Shown in pieces: positions 34,292-47,600 of a stretch of 64,000 nt of DNA; within the stretch, counting starts at the first letter, position 1, and each line of letters starts with the position of its first letter. The notes below the pieces were generated by a model. The model searched no databases. It saw nothing but the letters and a program-made list of their open reading frames with translations, and was not told where the DNA came from. This DNA comes from Apodospora peruviana. Its lineage: Eukaryota; Ascomycota; Sordariomycetes; Sordariales; Lasiosphaeriaceae. Location of the stretch: the NCBI GenBank assembly GCA_033439685.1, contig JAUEDM010000001.1, positions 6,200,001-6,264,000 of the forward strand, read 5' to 3'. The position numbers and the translations under genes are program-made.

Positions 34292-35587
34292 ATGTCTCAA
34301 TTACCAACGAAGAACTGCGGTACGTTTGTTTTTGTCGTTGTCGGAACCCTGATGACTCTTCCTCGCCCCTCCTACCACCAGTCCACAGTCCACAGACAAC
34401 AACCCCGGTTGAGCAAATACGATTGACCTAACCATGTTGTCCCTCTTGCAGGCGTTTTGGGCTGCACCGGCTCCGTCGGCCAACGCTTCATTCTGCTCCT
34501 CCAACAGCACCCGTCCCTGCGCCTTGTGGCCGTCGGCGCCTCGTCCCGGTCCGCCGGCAAGAAATATCGCGATGCTGTCAGGTGGAAGCAGTCGACCCCC
34601 ATAACGCCCGCAATCGGCGATTTGGTGGTGCGTGAGTGCAAGGCCAGCGAGTTTGCCGACTGTGACATCGTCTTCAGCGGACTGGACAGCGACGTGGCCG
34701 GCGAGATCGAGAAGGAGTTCCAGGAGGCAAACCTGGCCGTTTTCTCCAACGCAAAGAACTACAGGCGCGACCCCCTCGTGCCGCTCGTCGTGCCCACCGT
34801 CAACCTGGGCCACTTGGATCTCATCCCCCACCAGCGAAAGACGCGCGGCCTGGAGAAAGGTTTTCTGGTATGCAACAGCAACTGCGCCGTCATCGGGCTC
34901 GTGATCCCCTTCGCTGCGCTGCAGACGCAGTTTGGAAAGATCGACGCCGTGTCGGTGGTGACGATGCAGGCCGTCTCGGGCGCTGGGTACCCGGGCGTCA
35001 GCAGCATGGACATCATCGACAACGTGGTGCCTTTTATCTCGGGCGAGGAGGACAAGTTGGAGACGGAAGCGCAGAAGATCCTGGGCGACATCAACGCGGA
35101 CGCGACGGCCTTCGAGGACCAGAAGACGCTCCGCGTCTCGGCGGCCTGCAACCGTGTGCCCGTGCTGGACGGTCACACCGCATGTGTGTCACTGCGCTTT
35201 GTGCAGCGCCCGCCGCCCACTGCCGAGCAGGTCAAGGAGGCCATGCGCAGCTATGTGTCCGAGGCCCAGAAGCTCGGCTGTCCCTCGGCGCCGGAACCGC
35301 CCATCCTGGTATTCGACGAGCCCGACAGGCCTCAGCCTCGCCTCGATCGGGACTTGTCCAAGGGGTATACGGTGAGCGTAGGCCGGGTTAGGGAGGATGA
35401 GAGCGGGATTTTCGATATCAAATTTGTGGCTCTAAGCCACAACAGTAAGTGTTTTTTTGTTCCCATGGTCACCCCGATTTTGTCACAATTCTTGCTTTGC
35501 TTACATTGCCGGTTTTTAGCTGTGATTGGAGCGGCCGGTTCGTCAATCCTCAACGCCGAAGCCGCAGTTCTCAAGGGATTCGTTTGA
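34292..35587 (+). CDS. HOM2: Aspartate-semialdehyde dehydrogenase
   Basis: Three exons, 34292-34319, 34452-35444 and 35520-35587, encode 362 residues, matching the ~365 of fungal enzymes. The enzyme reduces beta-aspartyl phosphate with NADPH to aspartate semialdehyde, the shared precursor of threonine, methionine and isoleucine. Exon 1 supplies only MSQLPTKNC plus one base of Gly10; the junction recreates the nucleotide-binding GCTGSVG (13-19). The catalytic cysteine is Cys154 in NSNCAVIG, followed by the VVTMQAVSGAGYPG loop and substrate-binding RVSAACNRVPVLDGH. The C-terminus (TVIGAAGSSILNAEA) comes from exon 3. The absence of a presequence fits cytosolic location. The tiny first exon would be missed by simple frame scanning. 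The promoter has a CPC1 site and TATA box, so general amino-acid control is likely. Confidence 0.96.
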
Positions 35588-37933
35588 AGAGTAACGAGTG
35601 AAATTTCCTCTACTTCGATCAACGTCACGCTGTGGTGATCTTGGTCCCATCACAAGTCCGCTGCGATGCTTGTGATTGGGAAATCAGTGTTGGGGGGGGG
35701 GGGGGGGGGGGGGGGGTGGAAGAGGAGCGCGCGCGCATGTGTATGTGTCTCCAAGAGAATTAACCCAGTTGGACTTACATCCGTCGACCAGTTCGCCCAA
35801 AAATGATGTTAGGGCGACAGACGAACACGGGAATCGGATAGATATTCGTGGACAAGGCGGGGTCTCAGTGACCTTATTTGGTGAACGTGAGAAACAAAGT
35901 TGAATGTTCGTTAGGGTGGTGCAAGTACCAGGGCAATTCTCGTGGGCTACCTACCTAGGTTGGGGGAAAAGCATGCTTGACTTTCGAGAAGCATTCTCCA
36001 AATGTAACGGGATACAAACCCAGCAGCGGATGCAATTCTCTCTCTCGCCGGGATGACGATATGAGCCGTGATATGGTGAAGTGTATTTTTGTGTGACTCG
36101 GTCCAAACGGTTGTGTCTATCGGTTGCTGTAGCCTGAGACTAACTAGTCACCCGAGTCTGTGGTGTACATTGTACATAGCAGCGTCCAAAGATCCCACAG
36201 TCGTCCGTCCGCGACTTCCTACTCGTTGCTGCGCAGTTTCACAGATAACCTTTTCGTGTATGCACACGCCAACAGTTCATCTGAAGTCGCCGCCGGCGAC
36301 GGACGGACCCCACCTAGGACTTTACGCAGGCGTGGATAACAGTGCGCCGGGTCCGGGTGCCTCCAGAATACATAATCACAAACAAGACTTGGCAGTTTAG
36401 CTGTCTGTTCGCGTGCATACCTAGGTAGCTACTTTAAGTTGGTGGTGGGTTGGGTTAGGTCGATGAGATGGATGATACGAGATGCAGGGGCGATGAGGTG
36501 CATGCTGAGGGTTTGTGATGAGGACTGCAGCAAGCTAGTAAAGTAATCAGAGCCAGATGAGAGAAACTGCTGGCAAATGTTAAAGCCGTTTTATAGTATC
36601 CCTCTGACCCATCCAGGTTTGGAAGTGATAGCATTAGCTTTAAGTTAGGTAGAGTTAAGTGTAATACCTGTGCTTAATGGATATGACCTGAAAGTAACAT
36701 ACGATCAATCGTGTGGGCACGGTGTTGTGTTGGAGGGTCGATCGACTTCGGCTATCTTTCATAATGCAGAGATCCCGATTTTGCCTCTGCCCCAAAATAC
36801 CAGCTCAAAATCATGCAAAAGCATTTGAGGAAGCAGGAAGGCCCAAGAGCTCGGGACGAAAAAAGTCCAAAATAGAGAGAAAGGTTTCGGTGTTCTGACG
36901 ATCAGAAAGGGTTACTACTTTGGGCATGCTTCTTTCGTTCTACTACCGAGTACTAGATACTGAGTCCGTGAGAAACACCCGGCGATATCACCAGCGAATG
37001 CTGAAGGAGCAACGAACGCAGTTGTCCGTCTTCCATGCGACAATCTCACAGTGAGAAGATTCATCTAACGCTTAAGGGTCATAGAAGCGTTATTTGAGGA
37101 ATTGAACCAAGGAGAGTCAACCTACAGACCAGAACTTGGTAGGTCGTCCGTCGTGAATGATCGCCACCCAGGAATCTAGTTTCTCCGTGTTTGGTCATCG
37201 AGCGACAAATCCGGGTTGTTGAGAGGTTCCCGTCAACTGGGGCGTCGGAAGAGGCAGTTTTTGGTTTGGACGAGGCAGGCTGAAACTGCAGCGGTTCATG
37301 CTATTGTTGTTCTTGGAAGGACGGGATCACACACACCGTCGTGGTCTCGGGACTCTCAGCCGGTTGGGAGGTTTGGTCGGATAGTTACAAGGGAGAGAGA
37401 AGGTTCCATCTCTCATAGCATTCCAGTTTGCGTTGTTGTATGATGCTTGTGCCACGGGTTCTTCATGTCGATGTTGATTTGAACCTGGCGCAAATGCCCT
37501 AAAAGGGATGCTAAAATCAGTGTGCCACCGCTGCGTTCCCCCAGAGGGGAGCTTGGGCCGCTCGCACAGTGAACTGTTAAGGTAGGCCCTAGCTTCTTCC
37601 AGACAAGTGCCCCATGGGGCACTCCTTTCTCATCCAGTGGCGCTCCCATCGCATCCATGCCCTGAAAGAAAGCCGTTAGCTCACCCGTCCTGGTCCTGGC
37701 CTCGCTGGAACTGAACTGCTGTGCCTGCGCCGCGATCGTCCGTAATGCCGCCCGACGTTGAATCTGTCCAACAAATATTTCCCGTGTCCCCCCCATTCCG
37801 ATCTACACCGCACTCACCACCTCCGACCACCGCCGACCGCCGCCTCGATACCATCTTTAGCCACGTACGACGGCAAGAGAACTATCTTCAGTTTGAGGCC
37901 GCCGCTTGGCTTACTCAGTAAATCATAGGTCCG
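35588..37933. other. Intergenic region, 2.3 kb
   Basis: Contains a 25-base G-run at 35692-35716 about 105 bases after the dehydrogenase stop, a (GC)n patch at 35728-35737 and a TACCTAGGTA palindrome at 36418-36427. One minus-strand frame (37413-37796) is discussed under findings; nothing else looks coding. Confidence 0.5.
35692..35716 (+). repeat. Poly-G tract (25 G)
   Basis: The longest homopolymer in the window, just downstream of the aspartate-semialdehyde dehydrogenase gene and probably in or near its 3' UTR. The true length may differ. Confidence 0.85.
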
Positions 37934-40510
37934 ATGTCTCTGGGCGATCCGGCTGCAGCTCCTGAGAATGGAGGCGCGCCAGGCGGACAACTCGGCCTCG
38001 CCCACCCGGCGCCGGTAGGGCCGGGCGAAGAGACGAAGAAGGAGGTGCAGGATGTTCTCGCGTCAGAGGTATGCCTAATATCACACAGCGTCGTATGCAT
38101 GTGTTGAATATCGACTGACGCGTGGTAGATTGGTATATCGACAATGCTCAATCGATTGAAGCAGAGCATCGCCACAGCAAAGGTATGGACTCCCTATCTT
38201 TCCGGAATCGCGTTGGCCTGGATCTAAACTAAATATATGTTCTGCACTCAGGAGTTTGCCCTCTTTCTTAAGAAGCGATCGATTCTCGAAGACGAACATG
38301 CCAACGGGCTTAGGAAGCTCTGTCGACTGTCGCAAGACAACATCCAACGCTCCGACCATCGAAGTGGTTCGTTCGCGAAAGCATACGAGGAGATGATGAT
38401 GATCCACGAGCGAATGGCTGATAATGGAACACAATTCGCCATGTCTCTGATGCAGATGCACGAGGATTTGATGGAACTCGCAGCGATCGCTGAGAAGTCG
38501 AGGAAGGGATGGAAGCAGAATGGCCTGCAGGCTGAGCAGCGAGTCACTGAGCTCGAAGCTGGCATGCGAAAATCCAAGGCCAGGTACGATTCCCTAGCAG
38601 AAGAATACGACCGCGCTCGCACCGGCGACACAACCGGTCGGCAAGGCGGAAAGATGTTTGGATTCAAAGGCCCCAAGTCTGCCGCTCAGCACGAGGAAGA
38701 TCTGCTCAGGAAGACCCAAGCAGCCGACCAGGATTACATGGGGAAAGTGCAGGTTGTGCAAGCAGAGCGAGGAGAGCTCCTTTCCAAGACCAGACCAGAA
38801 ACCGTGAAAGCGCTCCAAGATATTACCAGGGAATGCGACTCGGGAGTGGTGTTGCAGATGCAGAAGTTCGGTAGGTTTTGTACCCCATCGTCTTGCTACT
38901 GCAGAATAACTGACTATCTGCCTAGCCTCGTTTAATGAGAAACTTTTGCTCAGCAATGGACTCAGTATTAGTCCTATAAAGAGCACCTCCGAGTCGCGTA
39001 GCTTACGCGAGTGTATTCTTGCCATTGACAACGAGAAAGACCTCGATGATTACCTTATGAGCCACTACTCCAGGCTTCCGCCGCGAGCTGGAGCACCGCA
39101 GTACGAGCGCAATCCTGTATGTTCCTCATCTGACATCTGAATATGTGCGCATGGCTAACCTGTCGCCTCAGTTGCTTGATCAAGCACACCGTGCTCCCAC
39201 TAATTTTGGCAACATGCAGCAAGGACCTAGCACCGTACAACTTCCGCCCTCGCAGCCTCAGATGTTCCAGGGATCCACGAATTCTAGGTCAAGTACTTTT
39301 GCCGCGGAGAGTCCCATCTCGCCACCGGGTCATGGGTCGCTGGGTCACAGCTATGGTCAGAGCACCAGCTCGATCCCCATGATCCCCCCTGCTCAGCGAC
39401 CAGGATCTCAGCCCCAACATGAGCGGAGCTTCAGCCACAGTAGTGGTATGGGTCAAAATAATGGACCGCCGAGTCAACAGTACGGCGGTCTTCGAGGTCC
39501 GCCCGCGCCACAGGTCCAGATCCCGAGTTCGAGATTCAACGGTTCAATGAACTCGGCAAATTCTCAAGGCCCGCCACAGCTTGGAGCTCTACCTTTCCAA
39601 GCTTCACAACCTCAGCAGCCTCAACAATTGCATCAACCCCAACAACCCCAGCAACAACAGCCTCTTCAGCATCCAAGCGGTTTAATGTCAAACCCCCTTC
39701 AGCAGCATCCGCCGAGTGCTCCGGGTCCGGCTCACAGGCAATCGCCGCCTGCTGGTTCGCAAATGCCTCCCTCCCGTCCCGTATTCGGTGTCTCCTTGTC
39801 CAAACTCTATGAGCGTGATGGACTGGCGGTTCCGATGGTCGTGTACCAATGCATTCAGGCTGTAGACCTCTTTGGCCTTGGCGTGGAAGGTATTTACCGG
39901 CTTTCGGGCTCTCTTCCGAACGTCAACAAACTCAAGCATCTCTTTGATACAGGTAGGCACAGCTCAGGTAAATCCCACTTAACCTTTACCAAAGATTCTA
40001 AATGTTTCAAAATTACAGACTCCAGCTCCGATAACCTCGACTTCCGAAACCCGGAGAACTTCTTCCACGACGTGAACGGTGTAGCAGGGTTGCTCAAGCA
40101 GTTCTTCCGAGACCTGCCTGATCCGCTCTTGACACACGAGCACTACACGGCGTTTATTGAGGCAGCTAGTAAGTTCTTGCCTTTCATGTTCCATGTCTTG
40201 TTGTCCTCTCAACTAACACGTGGCACTAGAAAACGAGGATGAGATCGTCCGACGAGATTCGCTTCATGCAATCATCAATAGCCTTCCGGACCCCAACTAT
40301 GCCACGCTTAGGGCGTTGACCTTGCATCTCTTCAGAGTCATTGAGAACTCGGCCGTTAATCGAATGAGCTCCCAAAATCTGGCAATCGTGTTCGGCCCCA
40401 CCCTCATGGGCACGGCTCCTGGCTCCAACATCTCCGACGCCGGATGGCAGGTCCGTGTGGTGGACACGATTCTGCAGAACACGTATCAGATCTTTGATGA
40501 CGACGACTGA
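37934..40510 (+). CDS. F-BAR and RhoGAP domain protein (Rgd1/Rga7-like)
   Basis: Seven exons (37934-38068, 38129-38182, 38252-38870, 38926-39116, 39172-39952, 40019-40168, 40230-40510) encode 736 residues with all junctions in frame. An F-BAR domain covers about 45-330: EFALFLKKRSILEDEHANGL, then KSKARYDSLAEEYDRA and a charged coiled coil. A ~180-residue linker rich in Gln, Pro and Ser (QPQQPQQLHQ) follows. The RhoGAP domain is about 510-730, with VFGVSLSKLY, arginine finger in GVEGIYRLSGS, GLLKQFFRDLPDPLLT, and the NLAIVFGPTLMG helix. By family, the protein binds curved membrane and stimulates GTP hydrolysis by Rho3/Rho4- or Rho2-type GTPases at growth or division sites. Upstream in-frame exons cannot be excluded, because CATAG at 37924-37928 could act as an acceptor. 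Confidence 0.93.
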
Positions 40511-41680
40511 TTTGAGCTGCAAAGGCATGAGAGGGGATTGATACACTAGCCTCATTTGGACTATAATGCCTTGCTGATCTAGGTCCAGGGTCACGGCCAA
40601 GCTAGTGTGCGAAGGTTGGAGGAATTACCTAACAATATTTTGCAATTGACGGGCGGGTTTACTTACTATGCTCTTTCGATTCGCTGGTTGGTATATGTTT
40701 TGAGGAGCAATTCTTCGAGATTTGGCTTGTTAGTAATGAGGAAGCGATGTTTTCGATATTTTGATGCGCTCTCTCTCTCTCTCGCAAGGCAAGGCGTTAC
40801 TGGATCACAAGCAAGCTTCTTTTCTTTTTTTTTCCTGTTAGTTTCTTGTAACAACCAGCCGGGAACGTAAGGGAAGGAGATGTTGTTGTCACTGTACTTG
40901 AAGAAATGACAGAGTAGTTCTTCTCTTCAACTTTACCTGATACATCCATGTGCTTTCTCTCTCTCTCCGAGTTTCATGTGTCTTGCTAGCAACTCGTTTT
41001 CTCAACGTCAAACATTAAAGCGCGTGTGAATAGTGGCAAGGAATACAAGGATGTACAGACAGCTCTACGACAGAACGCCTACTTACGACCTATGGTGGAC
41101 GACGACTGAGAAACTAAATGACAGTAAAGGGGAAAAACATCGCCCAAAAAGAGTTGTCCAGTTCGGGATACCTACAATATCTCCACAAGGTTTATCGCTG
41201 GTTTACAGTAGTCTCCAAGGTACTGGGAGGGATGCGGACAGGTGGTACTCGAATAATTCCATCCATCCATTCAACCATTACAACTGTGTTTACCTATCCT
41301 ACTAATTTGTACTCATCCAGCATTTGTCTTGCGAATGTGGTAGAAATTGCAGCAGCGTAAAAACAGAAAATAACAGTGCTGGAAAGAAACAAGAAAATAA
41401 TAAATCTTCACTAGAACCACTCCCAGCAGCAACAAAACATACCAAAAAGTAAAGAGACTCTCACAGCGCGCTCCATTTCTATTGATCCATCATGATTCTT
41501 CTTGTCTCTCCACCCAAACTAGATATTACTCCATCATGTAGAGTGCGCCAGTCGAGGTTCCCTCCCCTTTTCCATTCCAAATGCGTGCATGTCCCATCCA
41601 ATTCCCCCTCACTCCCAATACCATCCAATGTGACCTACAATCCTAAAGCCATGCTACAAAAAAAGAGACCCCGATCGCTC
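40511..41680. other. Convergent intergenic region
   Basis: Tail-to-tail spacer between the RhoGAP and myosin genes. A (CT)7 microsatellite lies at 40769-40782. Both 3' UTRs should be here; no coding frame is convincing. Confidence 0.55.
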
Positions 41681-44600
41681 TCACAAAAATCCCTTCGTCA
41701 AGCTCGGCGCCCTGCCAATGCTGCTCTTCCGCTTGGGAACCTTGATATCCTCGTTGCTGCCGTTGCTGCCGTCAAGACCCATCTTCCAGATTCCGTTCCT
41801 CCGCATACTATCCGTCCCACGCAGGCTGCCGCCCATCACGCTCCCGGCAATGCTGCTCCCGAGGCCAGACCCCTTCTCCATACGAAGGCTCTTCCAGCCT
41901 TCGAGTTCACGCTCCAGCCGCAACGACTTCTCCTTCTCCTCGCGCAGTTCGCGCTCCGCGCGGCGGGCCGACAGCTCATTCGAGCTCTCCGATGCCTGCA
42001 GTTCGTCAATGGTCTTGAGCAACTTGTCGACCTTGTCCCGCATGCGGCCCACATCCTCCTGGAGCTGGCTGTTTTGCTTGTCCCTGCGGTCGATCTGGGA
42101 TTGCAAGTCTCGAACGGTTCGGTCCACATTACGGACGGACCGTTGCGACTTGCTCCGTTCATTCTCCTGCTGCTCCAGTTGAGTCTCGAGCTGGGTTTAT
42201 GTCAGTATATTACTTGGCAGGATCGGTGAGCGTGTCACGGAAAATAACTGACCTCTTGGATACGCTTGTGCAAGAATTTGATGTCGTGACTGGCGGTTGA
42301 ATAGCCCTTGGTCTCGAGATCGATAAGTCTGACTTGTACCTCGTTCAGCGCCTTCTCCAAAGCAACCTTCTGCTTCTGCAGTTCGGCAGACGCTTCTCGC
42401 TCGGCGACAATATCCTTTTGGACCTCCGAGGCCAATGCTTCGGCTCTCCGCATCTTCTCGACAGCAGCTGCAGCAATGTCCTCCTGCTGAGCGAGTCCTT
42501 CTTTGAGTTCGAGGATCTCGCGATCGATGATGGCAGCATTACGAAGGGACGGGCTCTCACCCTTGGCCAGCTCCTCAAGGCCAGCTTTGGCCTCCTCGAG
42601 ACGTGACTCAATGCTCCGTTTCTCCCGGAGTAGACTATCGCGGTCGGACGTGACCTCGTCGACAGACGAGCGAAGAGCTCGCACCTGTGAAAGAAGAGAA
42701 ACGACCTTGCTCTGGGCCTCGTTGTGGGCGTTGACAGCTTCGTCTCGTGACGCAACGACGTCTGAGAGCGTCGCTTCCAGACGGGTCTTTTCCTTGGACC
42801 AAGTCGAGCTATTGAGGACCTCATCGTCCCACTTGGAGCGAAGCTCATCCAACTCGTCCCGCAGCCTCGAAATCTCGGACTGCTTATATAGCTTCTCCTC
42901 GCGGGCGAGGTCCAGTTCCTTGGTGAGGGTGGCGAACTCGGCTTGGTACTTCTTTCGCATCTGCTCCATGCTAGATTCCTTGTCCTCGATGTCGTTGGCA
43001 CGCTGGTTACGGTAGTCCTCAAGTTCATGCTGGAGTCTCTTCTTGGCTTGTGTGGCTGCTGCAAGATCGGTTGACATATCTTCGATCTTCTCCTCCAATC
43101 TCTGGTTCTGATGCTGGAGATCCTCGATAGTCGAATCCAGCCGCTTCCTCTCGGACAGCATCTCTGCGCAGCTCTCCTCGGCCTCCTTGGCTTGCGACTT
43201 TGCGAATTGCTCAGCTCGGTTGGCCTTGAGCACGGCAATCTCGGCTTGCTCAAGTTTGTTGAAATACTCGTCGGCCCGCCCCTTATAGAGACTCAGGCTA
43301 GCCGTGACATCAGCCAATTTGGATGTCTCAGCGTCCAGGCGGATCTGGAGGTCGGCAAACTCTTGTAGCAGTTGACTTCGGCTGGCTGCTTCCTGCTCCC
43401 TTGCCAGAGAGATTTCATGGAGATCTGATTTCGCATCGCGAAGATCAACCTCGACCTTTGCACGATCGTGTCTCAGCTTGTCAAAGTGCTCCTTGATGTC
43501 AGTTAGCTCTGCCACAGCATCCTTGTGGCTGTGGAGAAGCGATCGACGGGACTCTTCTTGGCTGTTGAGCAGGTCAAGAATCTCTTCGTGAGATCTAGTC
43601 TGAATGTCGCGAAGAGATAGTTCTCCCGTACGAAGAGCCTTCTCCAGTGCTGAGACCTTCTTAGATGAATCGTCAAGCATGTCATGTAGTCTGCTGTTCG
43701 CCTTCTCCAACTTCTGCACCCGCCGCAGGGACGGACTCTCCTCAGAATAGACGTCAGGATCGGGAGTCGAGCGCTCCAACTGGCTTTGTAAGTGCCGATT
43801 CTGCATCTGGGTGAGCTGCAACTGGTTTTGTAGCTCCTCCATCTCAGCTTTCAGGTCCATGCGATTATTGAAGCTGAGCATGTCCGCCGTCCGGTCGGAA
43901 CGGACTGAGTCGTGGGGGAGTTCGGCGTCCTTATTACCAATCCGACGAGGTGGCGTCGAGGCATTTGAGTATTGTCGTCCATTCGCTTTTGAACGCTTTT
44001 GCGTCGGAGATCCATTGAACGGGGCCTCATTAAGGCTGATCTCTTCAAGCCGTGGCCTGGTTGGAGACTCAACTCTTGAAGCCCTGAGTTCGGCAAGTTG
44101 GGCTTCGGCGTTGGCACGTCCAGCAGCCTGGACGCGCAAATTCTGCTGCAACTCTTCGATCTTCCTAACCAAATCGAAGTTCTTGCTCATAAACTTATCG
44201 CTGCCACTGTCAGGCTGGATAGCAGGTGCCGACTCAGGGTCGACAGTGCGCAGTGCGTTCAGCAGCTGTGTCCGTAATTCAACCAATTCTTTGTCCCGGG
44301 CATCCAAAGTCGACTGGAGAGTGCGAACGGTACCCTGAGCCTGACCACGAAGTTGTCTCTCGGCCTCGATGGTGCGATTTGCCTCTGCCAACTGAACAGT
44401 GAAGTTGGACGATACCTTCTCTGCATTTCGGCTACTCTTCACCTCACGTGCCACCTCGTGGTTCAGATCCTCGAGACTTAGCTGCAACTTTTCAAGCCGC
44501 TTCTCTAAGGAAGCGATTGTCACCTGCGAATCACCAAGCTGTTTATTAAGTTTGGCATTTAGCTCCTCCAACCGAGCCTTTTCGCGCTGTAAACCCTGAA

Positions 44601-47600
44601 GTTGACCTCGAGATGCTTCGCTGGCTCTTGAACTTGACCGTGCAATCTCCAGCCCCTTTTGCTGGAGTTTGTTAAGCAGAGCACGGTTATCGTTCTCAGA
44701 GGCGGCCAGCCGGCTCTTCACCGTATGGAGCTCACGTTCCATCCGCTCTTTGGCTTGGTCATTCTTCAGGCCAAACTCACCGGATTCAAGGATCAGCTTA
44801 TTCAGGTCCTCGACTTGGTGGTTCAGTTTTGCGCATTCCGATTCGAACCACTTCAATCTCTCCTGCGCTGCCTCCAAGTCCCGGTGGAGGCTGTCTTCGC
44901 GTTCTCTAGCGATCTTTGAAGCTGCGCGCTCGCCGAGCAGCTCGGCTTCCCGGCGCGCCTCCTCTGCCTGCGTCTTCGCAACCCGAAGCCGCCGGATTTC
45001 GTTTCGAGCCTCATCGCGTTCCTTTTCGGCTGTCGTTCTGGTTTCAATGGCACGACGGAGAGTGTCTTGTTGTGCGTAAAGCTCCTTTTCAATGGTGATT
45101 TTCGACTCGTTTAGATGGTCGTACTCGTCCTTGAGGCTCTGGAATTTGTGTTCCCCAAGTAGAAGAACATCATCACGAGACTGGCGCTCCCTACTAAGTT
45201 CCATCTGGTTCTTGTAAAGCTCTTCCTTGAGATCTTTGATTTGAGACTCGAGAACTTGCCGGTTTTGATCAGCTTGTGCGTCTTCGGACAGCCGCGCCTG
45301 AAGCAACTTTTTAGCATCTTCTGCCTCGCGTAGAAGCTGGGTTTGCTGTGATTTCATGGCGGACAGCTCGGCCTGGACTTCCCGAAGGCGTTCGGAAGCC
45401 TTCTCCCTCTCCATGGCGAGGTTCTTCTTCTGGTCCTCGAGTCCGCGCCGCTCCATCTCATACTTCTTATTGTCCGAGCGAAGGAGCGCCAGTTCACTCT
45501 CCTTCTTCCGTACCAGATCCTCATAATCCGTGGATGTCTGCGAGAGCTGCGACAGCCGCTGTTGGATCTCGCGGTTTTCGGCACTGAGCTGCTGGTGCTT
45601 GCTCTTGGCAGACTGCAGCTCTTTCTGCGTCGTCACCAACTTGACTTCGAGATCTTGGTCGACCTTCAACAGCTTGCTCTCCAAGTCTCGTGCTTTGCGA
45701 TCCTTCAGAGAGAGCTGGCTTTGCAGCATTTTGATGTCGTTCTCCAGTGCTGCTTCTTGCTCACTGCGTTCTGATTGTTTTTGCGAGATGTCATCTATCA
45801 CTCGCTCCAAGTCAGAGACACGTCCAGCCAGTTGGAATTTCTCCTCTTCTAGCCTCTCAATGAGGCCGGCTGCTTGTTCAAGTTGGGTGCGGTACCGCTC
45901 CACATCCTCCTCGGCCCGTTTCTTGGCGAGAAGAAGACTATCCAGCTGATCCTCCACGCGCTCCTGGTCCTCCAAGGCACCAGCGAGTTTATCTTCTAAC
46001 TCTGCCTCCCGGGCCCGCAGCCTCTTGAAGATCTCTTCTTTGTCCAGTGCTAGAGCGCGCTCGCTTTCGAGTGTCTGCTGAATTCGCATCATCTCGGCAT
46101 GCACATTCCGCCTGTCCTCTTCTAGCTTATGTCGATCCAGCACCTCTAGTTTGATTTTATCGTGAAGTTGCCGAATCATCTCGTCTCTCTTCTTTACTTC
46201 GGTGGCTGTTCTTGTCGCACCAAGTAAAGGCTTCATCCTGACAAGTAATTGCCACCATGGATTCTGGCAAAGATCGAGATATACATTGAAGTTCCTCTGT
46301 ATGACTCTTGTGGCTTCAGCACGATAAAGGCGTTTAAAGGCGATGCGTCGCTGCATGTAGCCTCGAGCCATGGATTGGAACTTTGACATGATCTCGGTGA
46401 TCAAAGCGTCTCGTTGTTCCTCAAGTTCAGCCAGCACGCCGGCACGGAAGAAAACCTTGGTCAGGCCGACGCGGTAGAGAGCCTTGTCAAGACCGAATTT
46501 GTCAAGCATAATCCTGGCTGCTGCTTGACCTTCCACGTACCCTTTGGGCATATCTCGACATAGGACCTCGTACCGCTGGCGAAACTCTGCGAACGGCAGC
46601 CTGTTGGGAAAGCCGGTCCGGGCAATACGGATGCCTTCCAGGACACCGTTGCAGCGCAGCTGATCCAACACGAGAAGGCCATTGAATTGCTTTGCTTTCT
46701 TCTTATGATTCGGGAGAATGCATCGCACGAAATGAGGGTGTGTCGAGTGCAGCTGTGCCATGAGACTGGATAGCTGCTCTTTGTGTCTCTGCGCAACAGT
46801 CCTGAAAAGACCTTTCTTCACCCTATTGCGCATGCCGCCGAGTTCATCATCTTGGTCAGCGCAATCGGCGAATAGCGTCGCCATGTGTTTGTCGCTTGAG
46901 GTAGCGAGCAAACGAGTAATGTTATCGTTTAGAGGATCTTTGTTCTTCTCGAGCCACCCTTCAGTCGAGTATTCCACCTCGGCAGCATAGTGTGTCAGAA
47001 TAAATCCCTGACCCAGTCGAGAAGGCCGATACTTTTGTGACTTCTTATCCCACAATGAGTTCAGCTTCTCCGAGAACGTCTTGTCTGTTGCCTTCGGCAT
47101 AACGCAGTCCTCGTCAAGGCACGAGAAGATACCGATAGGGTTCGGCAGTTCAATGAGATCGATGGTTGGCTGGAGATCTTTCCCAAAGTCGATGAACTTC
47201 CACTCAATCTGTTCCCTTGCGTACTCCTCCTGCTCCAAGACGAACATATGATGATTAAAAAATTGCTGCAGTTTCTCGTTGGTGTAGTTGATGCAGAGCT
47301 GTTCAAAGCTGTTCTGCTCAAAAATTTCGAAGCCAGCAATATCAAGGACACCGATGAAGTTTGTGTCCTGAAGGCCCATGCCGGTACGATCAAGTTGACG
47401 GTTGATCCGGGTGACCAGATCGCCGAAACCTCGCTCATAGATACCCTTTGCGAGCGCATCAACACTTAAGCGGACTTGCTCTGGCGTCTGCACCTTTTCC
47501 ACCCATTCTCGCCCAGCCTTGACTTTAGGATGAAGTAGGCCCTGGAGGAAAGGCTCCAAAGGTACGCCGAGTAACTTGCATACCCGTGCTGCAACTTCCT

